From: Bacteroidales bacterium
GTDB lineage: Bacteria; Bacteroidota; Bacteroidia; Bacteroidales; UBA3824
DNA: 64,000 bases
NCBI GenBank assembly: GCA_016286055.1
Contig: JAEERW010000001.1
Coordinates: 467,988 to 531,987, forward strand
Direction of reading: 5' to 3'
In this document: positions 33,582 to 40,736 of the stretch, one piece after another
Layout of the letters: each line of letters starts with the position of its first letter
Numbering within the stretch: position 1 is the first letter of the stretch
Made by a program: the position numbers and the translations under genes
Notes under the pieces: model-generated
Database searches by the model: none
What the model was told of the DNA's origin: nothing
The model's input: the letters and a program-made list of their open reading frames with translations, nothing else

Positions 33582-35714
33582 ATGCAAGACAAATACATAA
33601 AACTCATTGCCGAAAAACTTGGCATTCGCGAAATTCAGGTAAAAAACACCGCTTTTCTGTTTTCGCAGGGCGCAACTGTGCCATTTATAAGCCGTTACCG
33701 CAAAGAACAAACCGGTACGCTCAACGAGGTACAGGTGGCGCAAATCAAGGACGAAATTAAAAAATACGAGGAACTCGAAAAACGTAAGGCTTCGATCCTC
33801 GAATCTATTGAAAGTCAGGGCAAACTCACCGACGAACTTAAAGCAAAAATCGATGAGGTGATTACTATGACCGATCTTGAAGACCTCTATCTGCCTTATA
33901 AACAGAAGAAAAAGACCCGCGCTTCGGTGGCTAAGGAAAAAGGTCTTGAACCGCTCGCCGACAAAATTCTTTTGCAGCAAAATGCCGACCCCGAAAAACT
34001 TGCCGCACCGTTTCTCAACGACAAGGTGGAAACCATCGACGACGCTCTGCAAGGTGCTCGCGACATTATTGCCGAGCATATCAACGAAAATGTTGACACC
34101 CGCAACCGTATGCGAAATCTTTACAATCGCGAAGCAATCATTTTCAGTAAGTTAGTGAAAGGTAAGGAAGAAGAGGCGCAGAAATTCAAGGATTATTTCG
34201 ACTATTCTGAACCGCTTTCGCGTATTCCCTCGCACCGTTTGCTTGCATTGATGCGTGGCGAAAACGAAGGTTTTTTAAAGATTACTATCAAACCCGACGA
34301 CGATAAGGCTATTAATATGCTTGAACGTCAATATGTTAAAGGTCGCGGTAATGGTGCAGAACAAATTAAGATTGCCGCCGAAGACTGTTACGACCGTCTT
34401 CTTCAACCATCGATGGAGACCGAATTTGCCAACATTGCCAAAGAAAAGGCAGACGAGGAGGCTATCAAAGTATTTACCGAAAACCTTCGCAACCTATTGT
34501 TAGCAAGCCCGTTGGGCAAAAAACGCATTCTCGCTCTCGACCCGGGATTCCGCACCGGCTGCAAACTTGTTTGTCTCGACGAACAAGGTAACCTCCTCCA
34601 CAACGAGGCTATTTATCCACATTCGGGTATGAAAGAGGCTTTTGCCGCAATGAGTAAGGTTACAGCACTTGTGGAGCAGTACAAAATCGACTGTATAGCC
34701 ATCGGCAACGGCACGGCAAGCCGTGAGACCGAGCGCTTTATAAAAAAGGTGCGTTTCGACCGCGATATTCAGGTATATATCGTGTCGGAGTCGGGCGCGT
34801 CGATATATTCGGCTTCGGAGGTTGCCCGCGAGGAGTTTCCTGAGTACGATGTAACTGTCCGTGGCGCAGTTTCGATTGGTCGCCGCCTGTTAGACCCGCT
34901 TGCCGAACTCGTAAAAATCGACCCAAAATCCATAGGAGTGGGTCAGTATCAGCACGATGTAAATCAAACCAAACTTAAAGAGAGTCTCGACGATGTGGTA
35001 ATCAGTTGCGTAAACCAAGTGGGCGTAAATGTCAACACTGCCTCCAAGCATCTTTTGACCTACGTTTCGGGCTTAGGTCCGGCATTGGCGCAGAATATCG
35101 TCAACTACCGCAAGGAGAACGGTCCGTTTGGCACACGCTCCGACCTCAAAAAAGTTCCCCGAATGGGCGATAAGGCTTTTGAACAATGTGCCGGTTTCCT
35201 TCGTATCGAAGGTGCTGACAATCCGTTAGATAACTCTGCCGTCCATCCCGAAAAATATTACATCGTTAACAAAATGGCAAAAGACCTTGGCTGCGGTGTC
35301 AAAGACCTTATCACCAACAAGGATATGCGTCAAAAAATCGACATCAAAAAATATGTTGACGACAAAACCGGTCTGCCCACTCTCACCGACATTCTCACCG
35401 AACTTGAAAAACCCGGTCGCGACCCACGTGGTGAGTTTAAAGTGCCTGAGTTTGAGCAAAGTGTAGAAAAAATCACCGACCTAAAAGAAGGAATGGAACT
35501 CAACGGCATAGTTACCAACGTTACTAATTTTGGAGCGTTTGTAGACCTTGGTGTTCACGTAAGCGGACTTTTGCACGTTTCGCAACTTGGCGGCACCCGT
35601 CGCAACCCCGTCAACCCCTCCGACGTTCTAAAAATCAACCAGCCAGTAAGAGTAAAAGTGCTTACAGTAGATGTGGATCGTAATAGGATAGGATTGGGAT
35701 TGGTGAAGGAGTAG
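33582..35714 (+). CDS. tex: Tex family transcription accessory protein
   Basis: A 710-residue protein starting at ATG 33582 (MQDKYIKLIAEKLGI); the frame is open to an upstream TTG at 33552, which is less likely. Domain order is as in other Tex proteins: an N-terminal helical region with FISRYRKEQTG, a YqgF-like RNase H fold (LALDPGFRTGCKLV), helix-hairpin-helix motifs (YVSGLGPALAQNIV, ENGPFGTRSDLKKVPRMG) and a C-terminal S1 domain (GIVTNVTNFGAFVDLGVHVSGLLHVS). It binds RNA and the transcription machinery. Its last 24 codons are duplicated at 36875-36949 beyond the Fic gene. Confidence 0.96.
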   Translation: MQDKYIKLIAEKLGIREIQVKNTAFLFSQGATVPFISRYRKEQTGTLNEVQVAQIKDEIKKYEELEKRKASILESIESQGKLTDELKAKIDEVITMTDLEDLYLPYKQKKKTRASVAKEKGLEPLADKILLQQNADPEKLAAPFLNDKVETIDDALQGARDIIAEHINENVDTRNRMRNLYNREAIIFSKLVKGKEEEAQKFKDYFDYSEPLSRIPSHRLLALMRGENEGFLKITIKPDDDKAINMLERQYVKGRGNGAEQIKIAAEDCYDRLLQPSMETEFANIAKEKADEEAIKVFTENLRNLLLASPLGKKRILALDPGFRTGCKLVCLDEQGNLLHNEAIYPHSGMKEAFAAMSKVTALVEQYKIDCIAIGNGTASRETERFIKKVRFDRDIQVYIVSESGASIYSASEVAREEFPEYDVTVRGAVSIGRRLLDPLAELVKIDPKSIGVGQYQHDVNQTKLKESLDDVVISCVNQVGVNVNTASKHLLTYVSGLGPALAQNIVNYRKENGPFGTRSDLKKVPRMGDKAFEQCAGFLRIEGADNPLDNSAVHPEKYYIVNKMAKDLGCGVKDLITNKDMRQKIDIKKYVDDKTGLPTLTDILTELEKPGRDPRGEFKVPEFEQSVEKITDLKEGMELNGIVTNVTNFGAFVDLGVHVSGLLHVSQLGGTRRNPVNPSDVLKINQPVRVKVLTVDVDRNRIGLGLVKE
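35640..35714 (+). repeat. tex 3' end (in-gene copy of direct repeat)
   Basis: The last 24 codons and stop of tex, matched codon by codon by 36875-36949. Seven codons differ synonymously and one by a residue (G to E). The pair brackets the Fic gene. Confidence 0.9.
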
Positions 35715-35735
35715 GATTCTTGGAATCAACCCACA

Positions 35736-36770
35736 TCAAAAATACTCTTTCACAGCAAACTCAAATTGTTGAATGAATATTTGTTTAAAAGCGTAAAGGT
35801 TGTTTTGCTCGTAGAAAATAAGCATCGCTTTTTTATAGTCAATACTGTCAACACTGCGGAAACTCAGCGGACAATATCCATTGGCTATTAAAATTGCATT
35901 GCTTGTAATGCGTGCAGTACGTTTGTTGCCGTCGCTGAACGCCTGTATGTACGATAATAAAACAAGTGTGAGTAATGCCTTTTCAAAAACATCCTCCTTA
36001 CCGTTGACCAAAGTGCACGTATCGCGCAGAGCCTCACGTATTTGAAATTCGTTGTCAAGGGGATGGTAGTTTGTGCCTGTTATACCTACGCGCCTACGTC
36101 TGACACCTTTGTCTACCGACAAATCTTTGATTAGTAAAGAGTGAATGTCTTCTATATTGCTAATTGAAAGTGTTTTAAGGTAATCAGGATTGTCCAAAAT
36201 AAAGCGTAGTGCATCCTTATGGTTTAATAACATCACCGCCTCTTCTTTGGTTTTGCCGCTTGCCGTCTTGCTTTCGCGGAGAAGTCGCTCTGTTTCAAGT
36301 AGTGAATAGGTGTTGCCCTCTATCTGTGATGATTTCCAACTGAGGTCGATACCAAGGCGCTCCATCTCTTTTTTGTATTCAGTGTCAGACATTTCGGCAA
36401 TATGCTTGCTAAATATCGTTTGCAAATCATTTAGAAGCGCACTTTCGTCGGGGGTAAAAACCGAAACCTTAGGCAATTGTTTATTGATAAGGTCAAAATT
36501 AAACGAGGGCTGAATTTGACGTTCGTCAATATCTTTTGCAAAATAGGTGTCAAGATTGAGCGGCATAAGCAAATGTGCCTGAGGCGAAAGTCTGTAACGT
36601 GTTGCACGAGCCTTGCCATTAACGGAAACATCTCCTTTTTGTATCAAAGAAGACAATACTCGTTTTAAAGTGGTATCGCTACCCTCGAATTTAATTCCGT
36701 TTGCTATTTCTTCACGCGCAGACAGTGGGTTATAATGCAAAAACTGTAATATCTCTCTTGCAACATCCAT
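35736..36770 (-). CDS. Fic family protein (copy 1), cassette behind tex
   Basis: A 344-residue protein with an N-terminal winged-helix-like region (1-65) and a Fic core. The Fic motif reads QAFSDGNKR (276-284). The usual catalytic His is Gln276, so AMP transfer may be impaired or altered, though other Fic proteins with non-canonical motifs exist. An inhibitory-helix motif SSQIEGN (147-153) precedes the core, the arrangement of class II, self-inhibited Fic enzymes. The gene runs opposite to tex and is bracketed by two tex gene ends. Fic proteins AMPylate or otherwise modify proteins, sometimes as toxins. A -7 box, TATATTTGC (36793-36801, minus), lies upstream. Confidence 0.9.
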   Translation of the reverse strand: MDVAREILQFLHYNPLSAREEIANGIKFEGSDTTLKRVLSSLIQKGDVSVNGKARATRYRLSPQAHLLMPLNLDTYFAKDIDERQIQPSFNFDLINKQLPKVSVFTPDESALLNDLQTIFSKHIAEMSDTEYKKEMERLGIDLSWKSSQIEGNTYSLLETERLLRESKTASGKTKEEAVMLLNHKDALRFILDNPDYLKTLSISNIEDIHSLLIKDLSVDKGVRRRRVGITGTNYHPLDNEFQIREALRDTCTLVNGKEDVFEKALLTLVLLSYIQAFSDGNKRTARITSNAILIANGYCPLSFRSVDSIDYKKAMLIFYEQNNLYAFKQIFIQQFEFAVKEYF

Positions 36771-36786
36771 AAGTTATTTTTTTAGA

Positions 36787-36830
36787 ATCGGTGCAAATAT
36801 ACCCAAAATTCTTGAATTATCGGACCAAAT
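36787..36830. repeat. 32-bp-spaced direct repeat at the Fic 1 promoter
   Basis: ATCGGTGCAAAT (36787) and ATCGGACCAAAT (36819) are identical at 10 of 12 positions and spaced 32 bp. The first overlaps the -7 box of the Fic gene. Confidence 0.5.
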
Positions 36831-36873
36831 TGTTACCTATTATGATAAAAAAAACGTGATTTTTGAGCCGATT
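36820..36873. repeat. Dispersed hairpin repeat, copy 1
   Basis: Starts TCGGACCAAATT, continues with CCTATTATGA and ends GAGCCGAT. A related copy lies at 38459-38509, and the two flank the 37.1-38.3 kb lipoprotein gene. Confidence 0.5.
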
Positions 36874-36874
36874 C

Positions 36875-36949
36875 CAACCCGTAAGGGTAAAAGTGCTCAC
36901 CGTGGATGTGGATAGGAATAGGATAGAATTGGGATTGGTGAAGGAGTAG
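36875..36949 (+). repeat. Second copy of the tex 3' end
   Basis: Encodes QPVRVKVLTVDVDRNRIELG followed by LVKE and TAG in frame. Seven of eight codon differences from tex are synonymous, showing that it diverged while it was part of a functional tex gene, not as neutral spacer DNA. Confidence 0.9.
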
Positions 36950-36959
36950 GATAAAAAAA

Positions 36960-37065
36960 AGATAGTCCGCAGCAATCCAATTTTTTATATATTGGAAAGT
37001 CGTATTGTATGAGGTTAAAGCTTATACGTAGATAATACAAACGACTTATTTGCTGCGGACTATCT
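36960..37065 (-). terminator. Branched terminator of the 37.1 kb lipoprotein gene
   Basis: A perfect 16-bp outer stem (36960-36975 with 37050-37065, AGATAGTCCGCAGCAA) encloses 74 bases that form two further hairpins: CCAA/TTGG near 36977-36995, and AAGTCGT/ACGACTT near 36998-37046. On the minus strand it is followed by eight T residues, so it can terminate transcription from the gene ending at 37077. The branched inner structure is unusual for a plain terminator. Confidence 0.7.
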
Positions 37066-37076
37066 ATTATAATTGG

Positions 37077-38318
37077 TTATTGTTGAGTGTTAATCTGATT
37101 TTTCATTTCCTCAACTGATTCAACTTCCGTTATTGCAAGAAATTCGGTTTCTGAGCCGTTGTATACAGTTTTCTGTACTCTGTAATCATTTTCACCACCG
37201 TTCTGCTCAATGTAAATGTAGTATTTTACATTGTTGTATGCGAATATGTTGAACCAATCGTCGTATTTTTCAAAGGTATAAACTTTGGTTATCTTTATCT
37301 CGTTTTCAACTTTTTCGTATACGTTCATTACGATGCCATTGGTGGTTTTCTCAAACGAGAGTCCTTTTTTCCACCCTACAAACGCTTTGCCGAGAATTGA
37401 TTTTTTTGAGTCGGTGAATACAGGAATATTAGCCTTTTCAAGGTACACTGTGACAGAGAAGCCGTAGTATTTGGTGACAGTAACCTTTATTTTGCCGTTT
37501 TCTACTTTGGCTTCAATAGCATTATCATTATAGCCTAATGTTATCTCCTTAAAGTCGTAGCCATTCATTTGCTCGGTGATGTCAAGTTCATATTCCTTAT
37601 TCAACTCCATTTTGTTTATAGTTAGAGTAGAATTATATTTGTTGCCTTTGTAAATATCCACATCGACCTTGCACTCACTTACGCTAATTGTTGCTGTGCA
37701 ATCATCGTTGACATCAGTTAAATCAATTGTGGCTTTGTTATCTTCATAATCGCGTCCCATATAAGGATCAGAGCCTGAGACGAAGGAAATATAGTATCCC
37801 TTGTATTTGCTATCGAGTTCGTATACAATTTTGTCGCCACTCTTAAAGGTCTCTTCTTTTACTACTTCGGAAGTGCCGTCGCTAAAAGATAGCGAAACTG
37901 TAATTTTGTGGTAGATAGATTTTACGGTGATGGTTATTTCCTTGTCGGCACCGTTGCAGGTAGCGGTAATAGTCTTAGCTTTGGCATTGTTGACGCCCGA
38001 ACCACCTACATTGTAAATTGCAAAACCTTCTTGCAATTCGTATGTAATTTTAACCTCTTCGCCATCGACTACTTCCTTTGAAGTCTCTGACAAGGTTATC
38101 TTGTCTTTTTCGCCTTCTACTACAAAGCTGATTTTGTACTTGGCGGGATTTTCACCATTAGGGTTCTGATTGTTCTTGTTTTGTTCTTGATTGTTTTGTT
38201 CTTGATTGTTGGGTGTAGGATTATCATCGCCATCGTCGTCGCTACAAGCGGTGTACGACAATGTCATTCCTGCCATTACAGCAGCAAGAACAAAGTTCTT
38301 GATATAAAAATGTTTCAT
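37077..38318 (-). CDS. Large lipoprotein with Asn/Gln-rich linker and beta-sandwich repeats
   Basis: A 413-residue lipoprotein. The signal peptide leads to the lipobox SYTAC (Cys25) and SDDDGDD. Residues about 33-58 form a low-complexity linker of repeated NNQEQ units, a likely site of length variation. The rest is beta-rich, with at least three related segments of about 80 residues (for example YKISFVVEGEKDKITLSE, HKITVSLSFSDGTSE, VDVDIYKGNKYNSTL) that look like Ig-like or InlB-B-type repeats. Probably exposed on the outer membrane surface; no family name can be given. It ends at the branched terminator 36960-37065, and the flanking sequences share a dispersed repeat. Confidence 0.8.
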   Translation of the reverse strand: MKHFYIKNFVLAAVMAGMTLSYTACSDDDGDDNPTPNNQEQNNQEQNKNNQNPNGENPAKYKISFVVEGEKDKITLSETSKEVVDGEEVKITYELQEGFAIYNVGGSGVNNAKAKTITATCNGADKEITITVKSIYHKITVSLSFSDGTSEVVKEETFKSGDKIVYELDSKYKGYYISFVSGSDPYMGRDYEDNKATIDLTDVNDDCTATISVSECKVDVDIYKGNKYNSTLTINKMELNKEYELDITEQMNGYDFKEITLGYNDNAIEAKVENGKIKVTVTKYYGFSVTVYLEKANIPVFTDSKKSILGKAFVGWKKGLSFEKTTNGIVMNVYEKVENEIKITKVYTFEKYDDWFNIFAYNNVKYYIYIEQNGGENDYRVQKTVYNGSETEFLAITEVESVEEMKNQINTQQ

Positions 38319-38458
38319 TGTTTGTGAATGTAAATTACGTTAATAATAAATTTTGTTTAAGCTTTTTTCAGTTGAAAATTAATTCTCAATTATTAAGTTG
38401 CATATTAGAGATGCAAAATGAAAAAAAATCGGAGCAAGAAACCTATATTTTTTTATGG

Positions 38459-38509
38459 TCGGTTCAAATTATTGCCTATTATGAGTATTTTAGGCAAATT
38501 TGAGCCGAT
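38459..38509. repeat. Dispersed hairpin repeat, copy 2
   Basis: TCGGTTCAAATT (38459-38470) and AATTTGAGCCGA (38497-38508) pair over 12 positions with one mismatch around CCTATTATGA. The sequence resembles 36820-36873 in the same orientation. Confidence 0.55.
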
Positions 38510-38555
38510 GAACAATAATGTTGCTTGATTTGTATCCTTTGTAAAATAATCTTTT

Positions 38556-38564
38556 TACCTTTGC
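38556..38564 (+). promoter_or_regulatory. -7 element of the pseudouridine synthase gene
   Basis: TACCTTTGC, 30 bp before the ATG; candidate TTTG boxes upstream are at 14 and 23 bp, not at 19-21 bp. Confidence 0.4.
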
Positions 38565-38593
38565 GGAAATGAAAAGGAAATTGTAAATAACCT

Positions 38594-39274
38594 ATGCAAG
38601 TACTCTACGAAGATAATCATATCATCATTGTTTCCAAAACTGTCAATGAGATTGTGCAGGGCGATAAGACAGGCGACAAGACTCTTATCGACACTGTAAA
38701 ACAATATATTAAGGAAAAATATTCCAAGCCCGGAGATGTTTTTCTCGGACTTACGCACCGTTTAGACCGCCCTACGTCGGGCGTGGTGATTTTTGCCAAA
38801 ACAAGCAAGGCTCTGAGCCGTCTCAACGCTATGTTTCGCGACGGTGAAATCCACAAAACCTATTGGGCTATCACCGCCAACCATCCCGCTAACGATGAGG
38901 GCACGCTCGAAAACTTTATCAAGAAAAACGAGAAACTCAACAAGAGTTTTATTGCTCCCACTGAAACCAAAGAGGCTAAAAAAGCAATTCTCAACTATCG
39001 TATACTCTCAAAATCAGACCGTTATTATCTTTGGGAGATAAATCTTCTCACCGGTCGCCACCATCAGATACGCTGTCAATTGGCAGCCATCAACTGTCCC
39101 ATCAAGGGCGATTTGAAATATGGCTATCCACGTTCAAATCCCGACGGCGGACTTTCGCTCCACGCCCGCAAGGTAGAATTTATCCACCCCGTAAGCAAGA
39201 AGGAGATTTCCGTTATCGCCCCCGTGCCCGAGGGCGACAAGTTGTGGGGGTATTTTGAGGAGTGCGTAAAGTAG
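38594..39274 (+). CDS. RluA family RNA pseudouridine synthase
   Basis: A 226-residue enzyme without an S4 domain. The catalytic Asp58 is in THRLDRPTSGVVIFAKT, and the family's later motifs LLTGRHHQIRCQLA and LHARKVEFIHP are present. It isomerises uridine to pseudouridine in rRNA or tRNA; the exact site cannot be assigned. Length fits the short RluA-type group found in Bacteroidota. It ends three bases before the stop of the convergent Fic gene. Confidence 0.92.
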   Translation: MQVLYEDNHIIIVSKTVNEIVQGDKTGDKTLIDTVKQYIKEKYSKPGDVFLGLTHRLDRPTSGVVIFAKTSKALSRLNAMFRDGEIHKTYWAITANHPANDEGTLENFIKKNEKLNKSFIAPTETKEAKKAILNYRILSKSDRYYLWEINLLTGRHHQIRCQLAAINCPIKGDLKYGYPRSNPDGGLSLHARKVEFIHPVSKKEISVIAPVPEGDKLWGYFEECVK

Positions 39275-39277
39275 CGG

Positions 39278-40372
39278 TTATTGCTCATTTTTCAATTCAT
39301 ACCCTGTGCTTCTTCCGCCATCTTCGGTTTTGATGAGGATGCCTTTTTGGATTAAGTCTTGAATGTCGCGGAGGGCGGTGTCGGTGGAGCATTTGGCTAT
39401 TTTGGCCCATTTGCCGGTTTGAAGTTTGCCTTCAAAACCGTCCCAAAGCATATTGAGTATTTTTATTTGTCGGGGATTTAGAAATAATTGACGGATTTTG
39501 TCCCAAAATGCAGCCTTTTGTAATGTGCGGTCTGTTATCGTAACGGCTTTTTTTACAGCATTTTCAAGACAATCTAAAAACCAAATGAGCCATTCAGTAA
39601 TATCCAAACCGCCTTTTTGTGTGCGTTCCAAAATTTCGTAATACGCCTTTCGGTTTTCGGCAATGGCTGCCGACATACTATAAAAGCGGTTTTGGCTGTT
39701 GTCGCTTCGGGCAAGAAGCATATCCATAATTGTGCGTGCCATACGCCCGTTGCCGTCGCTAAACGGATGGATTGTTACAAACCAAAGGTGCGCTATCGCG
39801 GCTTTTATTATGCCGTCAACTTTTGCATTCTCAATATAATTTAGCAAAACATCCATCATCTCAGGCACTTGCTCCGATGGTGGTGCTTCGTAGTGGATTT
39901 TTTCGCTGCCATAACGTCCTGAAACCACCTGCATAGTTTGACCACTATTGCGGTACGCTCCAACGGTGATTTTTTCGAAACTCCTTACAGAAGGGAATAG
40001 TAATGTATGCCATTTGAACAATCGGTTGCTTGTTAACGGAACGCTGTAATTGCTTACAGCATCCATCATTACCTCTACCACACCTTCGATATATCTGTTT
40101 GAAGCCGGCACTCCCGCATTGTCGATGCCCAATTGCCAAGCCACCGAAGAGCGCACGTCGTCGCGATTGAGCACAATGCCCTCTATCGCCGACGACATCA
40201 GAATATCTGCTGTGAGCGAATCAAGTGCGGCTGATTTTTTAATCTCAAAACCCAACGCACCCATTATTCCCGAAAGTTTTCCTATTTCGAATTTAACATT
40301 TGCAAGCCTCTGTAATACGCTTTCCTTGTTCCATTCAAAATTTGGAAACTCTTTTTCTTGCCAAATATACAT
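39278..40372 (-). CDS. Fic family protein (copy 2), DUF4172 type
   Basis: A 364-residue protein with an N-terminal DUF4172-like domain (1-95, starting YIWQEKEFPNFEW), a Fic core and a C-terminal winged helix (about 290-360). The Fic motif is intact: HPFSDGNGR (202-210) with His202. An inhibitory motif SSAIEG (60-65) lies before the core. The intact site predicts AMPylation or a related nucleotide transfer, held in check by the inhibitory helix. It converges on the pseudouridine synthase gene with three bases between stops. The upstream gap has a 34-bp-period palindromic repeat. Unlike copy 1, no duplicated neighbour gene end is found. Confidence 0.93.
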   Translation of the reverse strand: MYIWQEKEFPNFEWNKESVLQRLANVKFEIGKLSGIMGALGFEIKKSAALDSLTADILMSSAIEGIVLNRDDVRSSVAWQLGIDNAGVPASNRYIEGVVEVMMDAVSNYSVPLTSNRLFKWHTLLFPSVRSFEKITVGAYRNSGQTMQVVSGRYGSEKIHYEAPPSEQVPEMMDVLLNYIENAKVDGIIKAAIAHLWFVTIHPFSDGNGRMARTIMDMLLARSDNSQNRFYSMSAAIAENRKAYYEILERTQKGGLDITEWLIWFLDCLENAVKKAVTITDRTLQKAAFWDKIRQLFLNPRQIKILNMLWDGFEGKLQTGKWAKIAKCSTDTALRDIQDLIQKGILIKTEDGGRSTGYELKNEQ

Positions 40373-40384
40373 ACCTTTTCTCTT

Positions 40385-40457
40385 TTTTGCGGCAAATAAT
40401 TAAACTATTCACCGCATATTTTGCGGCGAATATAATAGTTTTTCGCCGCACGGCAAA
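40385..40457. repeat. 34-bp-period palindromic repeats upstream of Fic 2
   Basis: TTTTGCGGCAAATA (40385) and TTTTGCGGCGAATA (40419) are 34 bp apart with one difference; a partial CGGCAAA follows at 40451. Within one unit, GCGGCGAA pairs with TTCGCCGC. They lie 12 to 85 bp upstream of the ATG on the minus strand. Confidence 0.65.
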
Positions 40458-40461
40458 AAAA

Positions 40462-40725
40462 TTAATCGTTTTTCTCTTCCTTAATATGCTCCTTTACCAA
40501 CTCGCACCCGTCGCAGCCGCCTTCTAAACGCTTTTTAATCAGTTCTTTGTCGATTATCATTTGTTGGGCTCGCATGCAGTAGATGCCACGTTTGCGCATT
40601 TCTTTGTTGTGGCCTACTTCGTAGTCGGGAAACTTTTTCTTTTTGGAGAAAAAGGTCTGAACGCCGAGTCCAAGAAAGCACAGCGCAACTATTACTAAAA
40701 CTACTAAAAATACTTTCAAAAACAT
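40462..40725 (-). CDS. Small single-pass membrane protein
   Basis: An 87-residue protein with one N-terminal membrane helix (about 3-26) and a short cytoplasmic or periplasmic tail. The tail contains FPDYEVGHNKEMRKRGIYCM, a pattern seen in a family of small Bacteroidota membrane or secreted proteins, and a CDGC pair (residues about 71-74). The cysteines could bind metal or iron-sulfur. Function is unknown. It follows the DUF3352-MORN gene after 11 bp and is probably co-transcribed. Confidence 0.75.
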   Translation of the reverse strand: MFLKVFLVVLVIVALCFLGLGVQTFFSKKKKFPDYEVGHNKEMRKRGIYCMRAQQMIIDKELIKKRLEGGCDGCELVKEHIKEEKND

Positions 40726-40736
40726 TTTTTACATTA

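Larger units (their letters stand above)
36771..37076. other. Intergenic region: Fic promoter repeats, tex end copy, large terminator
   Basis: From left to right it holds the Fic 1 promoter with a 32-bp-spaced repeat (36787-36830), a hairpin-forming repeat (36820-36873), the second tex gene end (36875-36949) and a 106-bp structured terminator (36960-37065). Confidence 0.75.

Noticed and set aside
36960..37065. Insertion sequence or MITE with 16-bp terminal inverted repeats
   Set aside because: No transposase or clear target-site duplication; a T run on the minus strand fits a terminator better. The MITE idea is kept only as a test in the findings.
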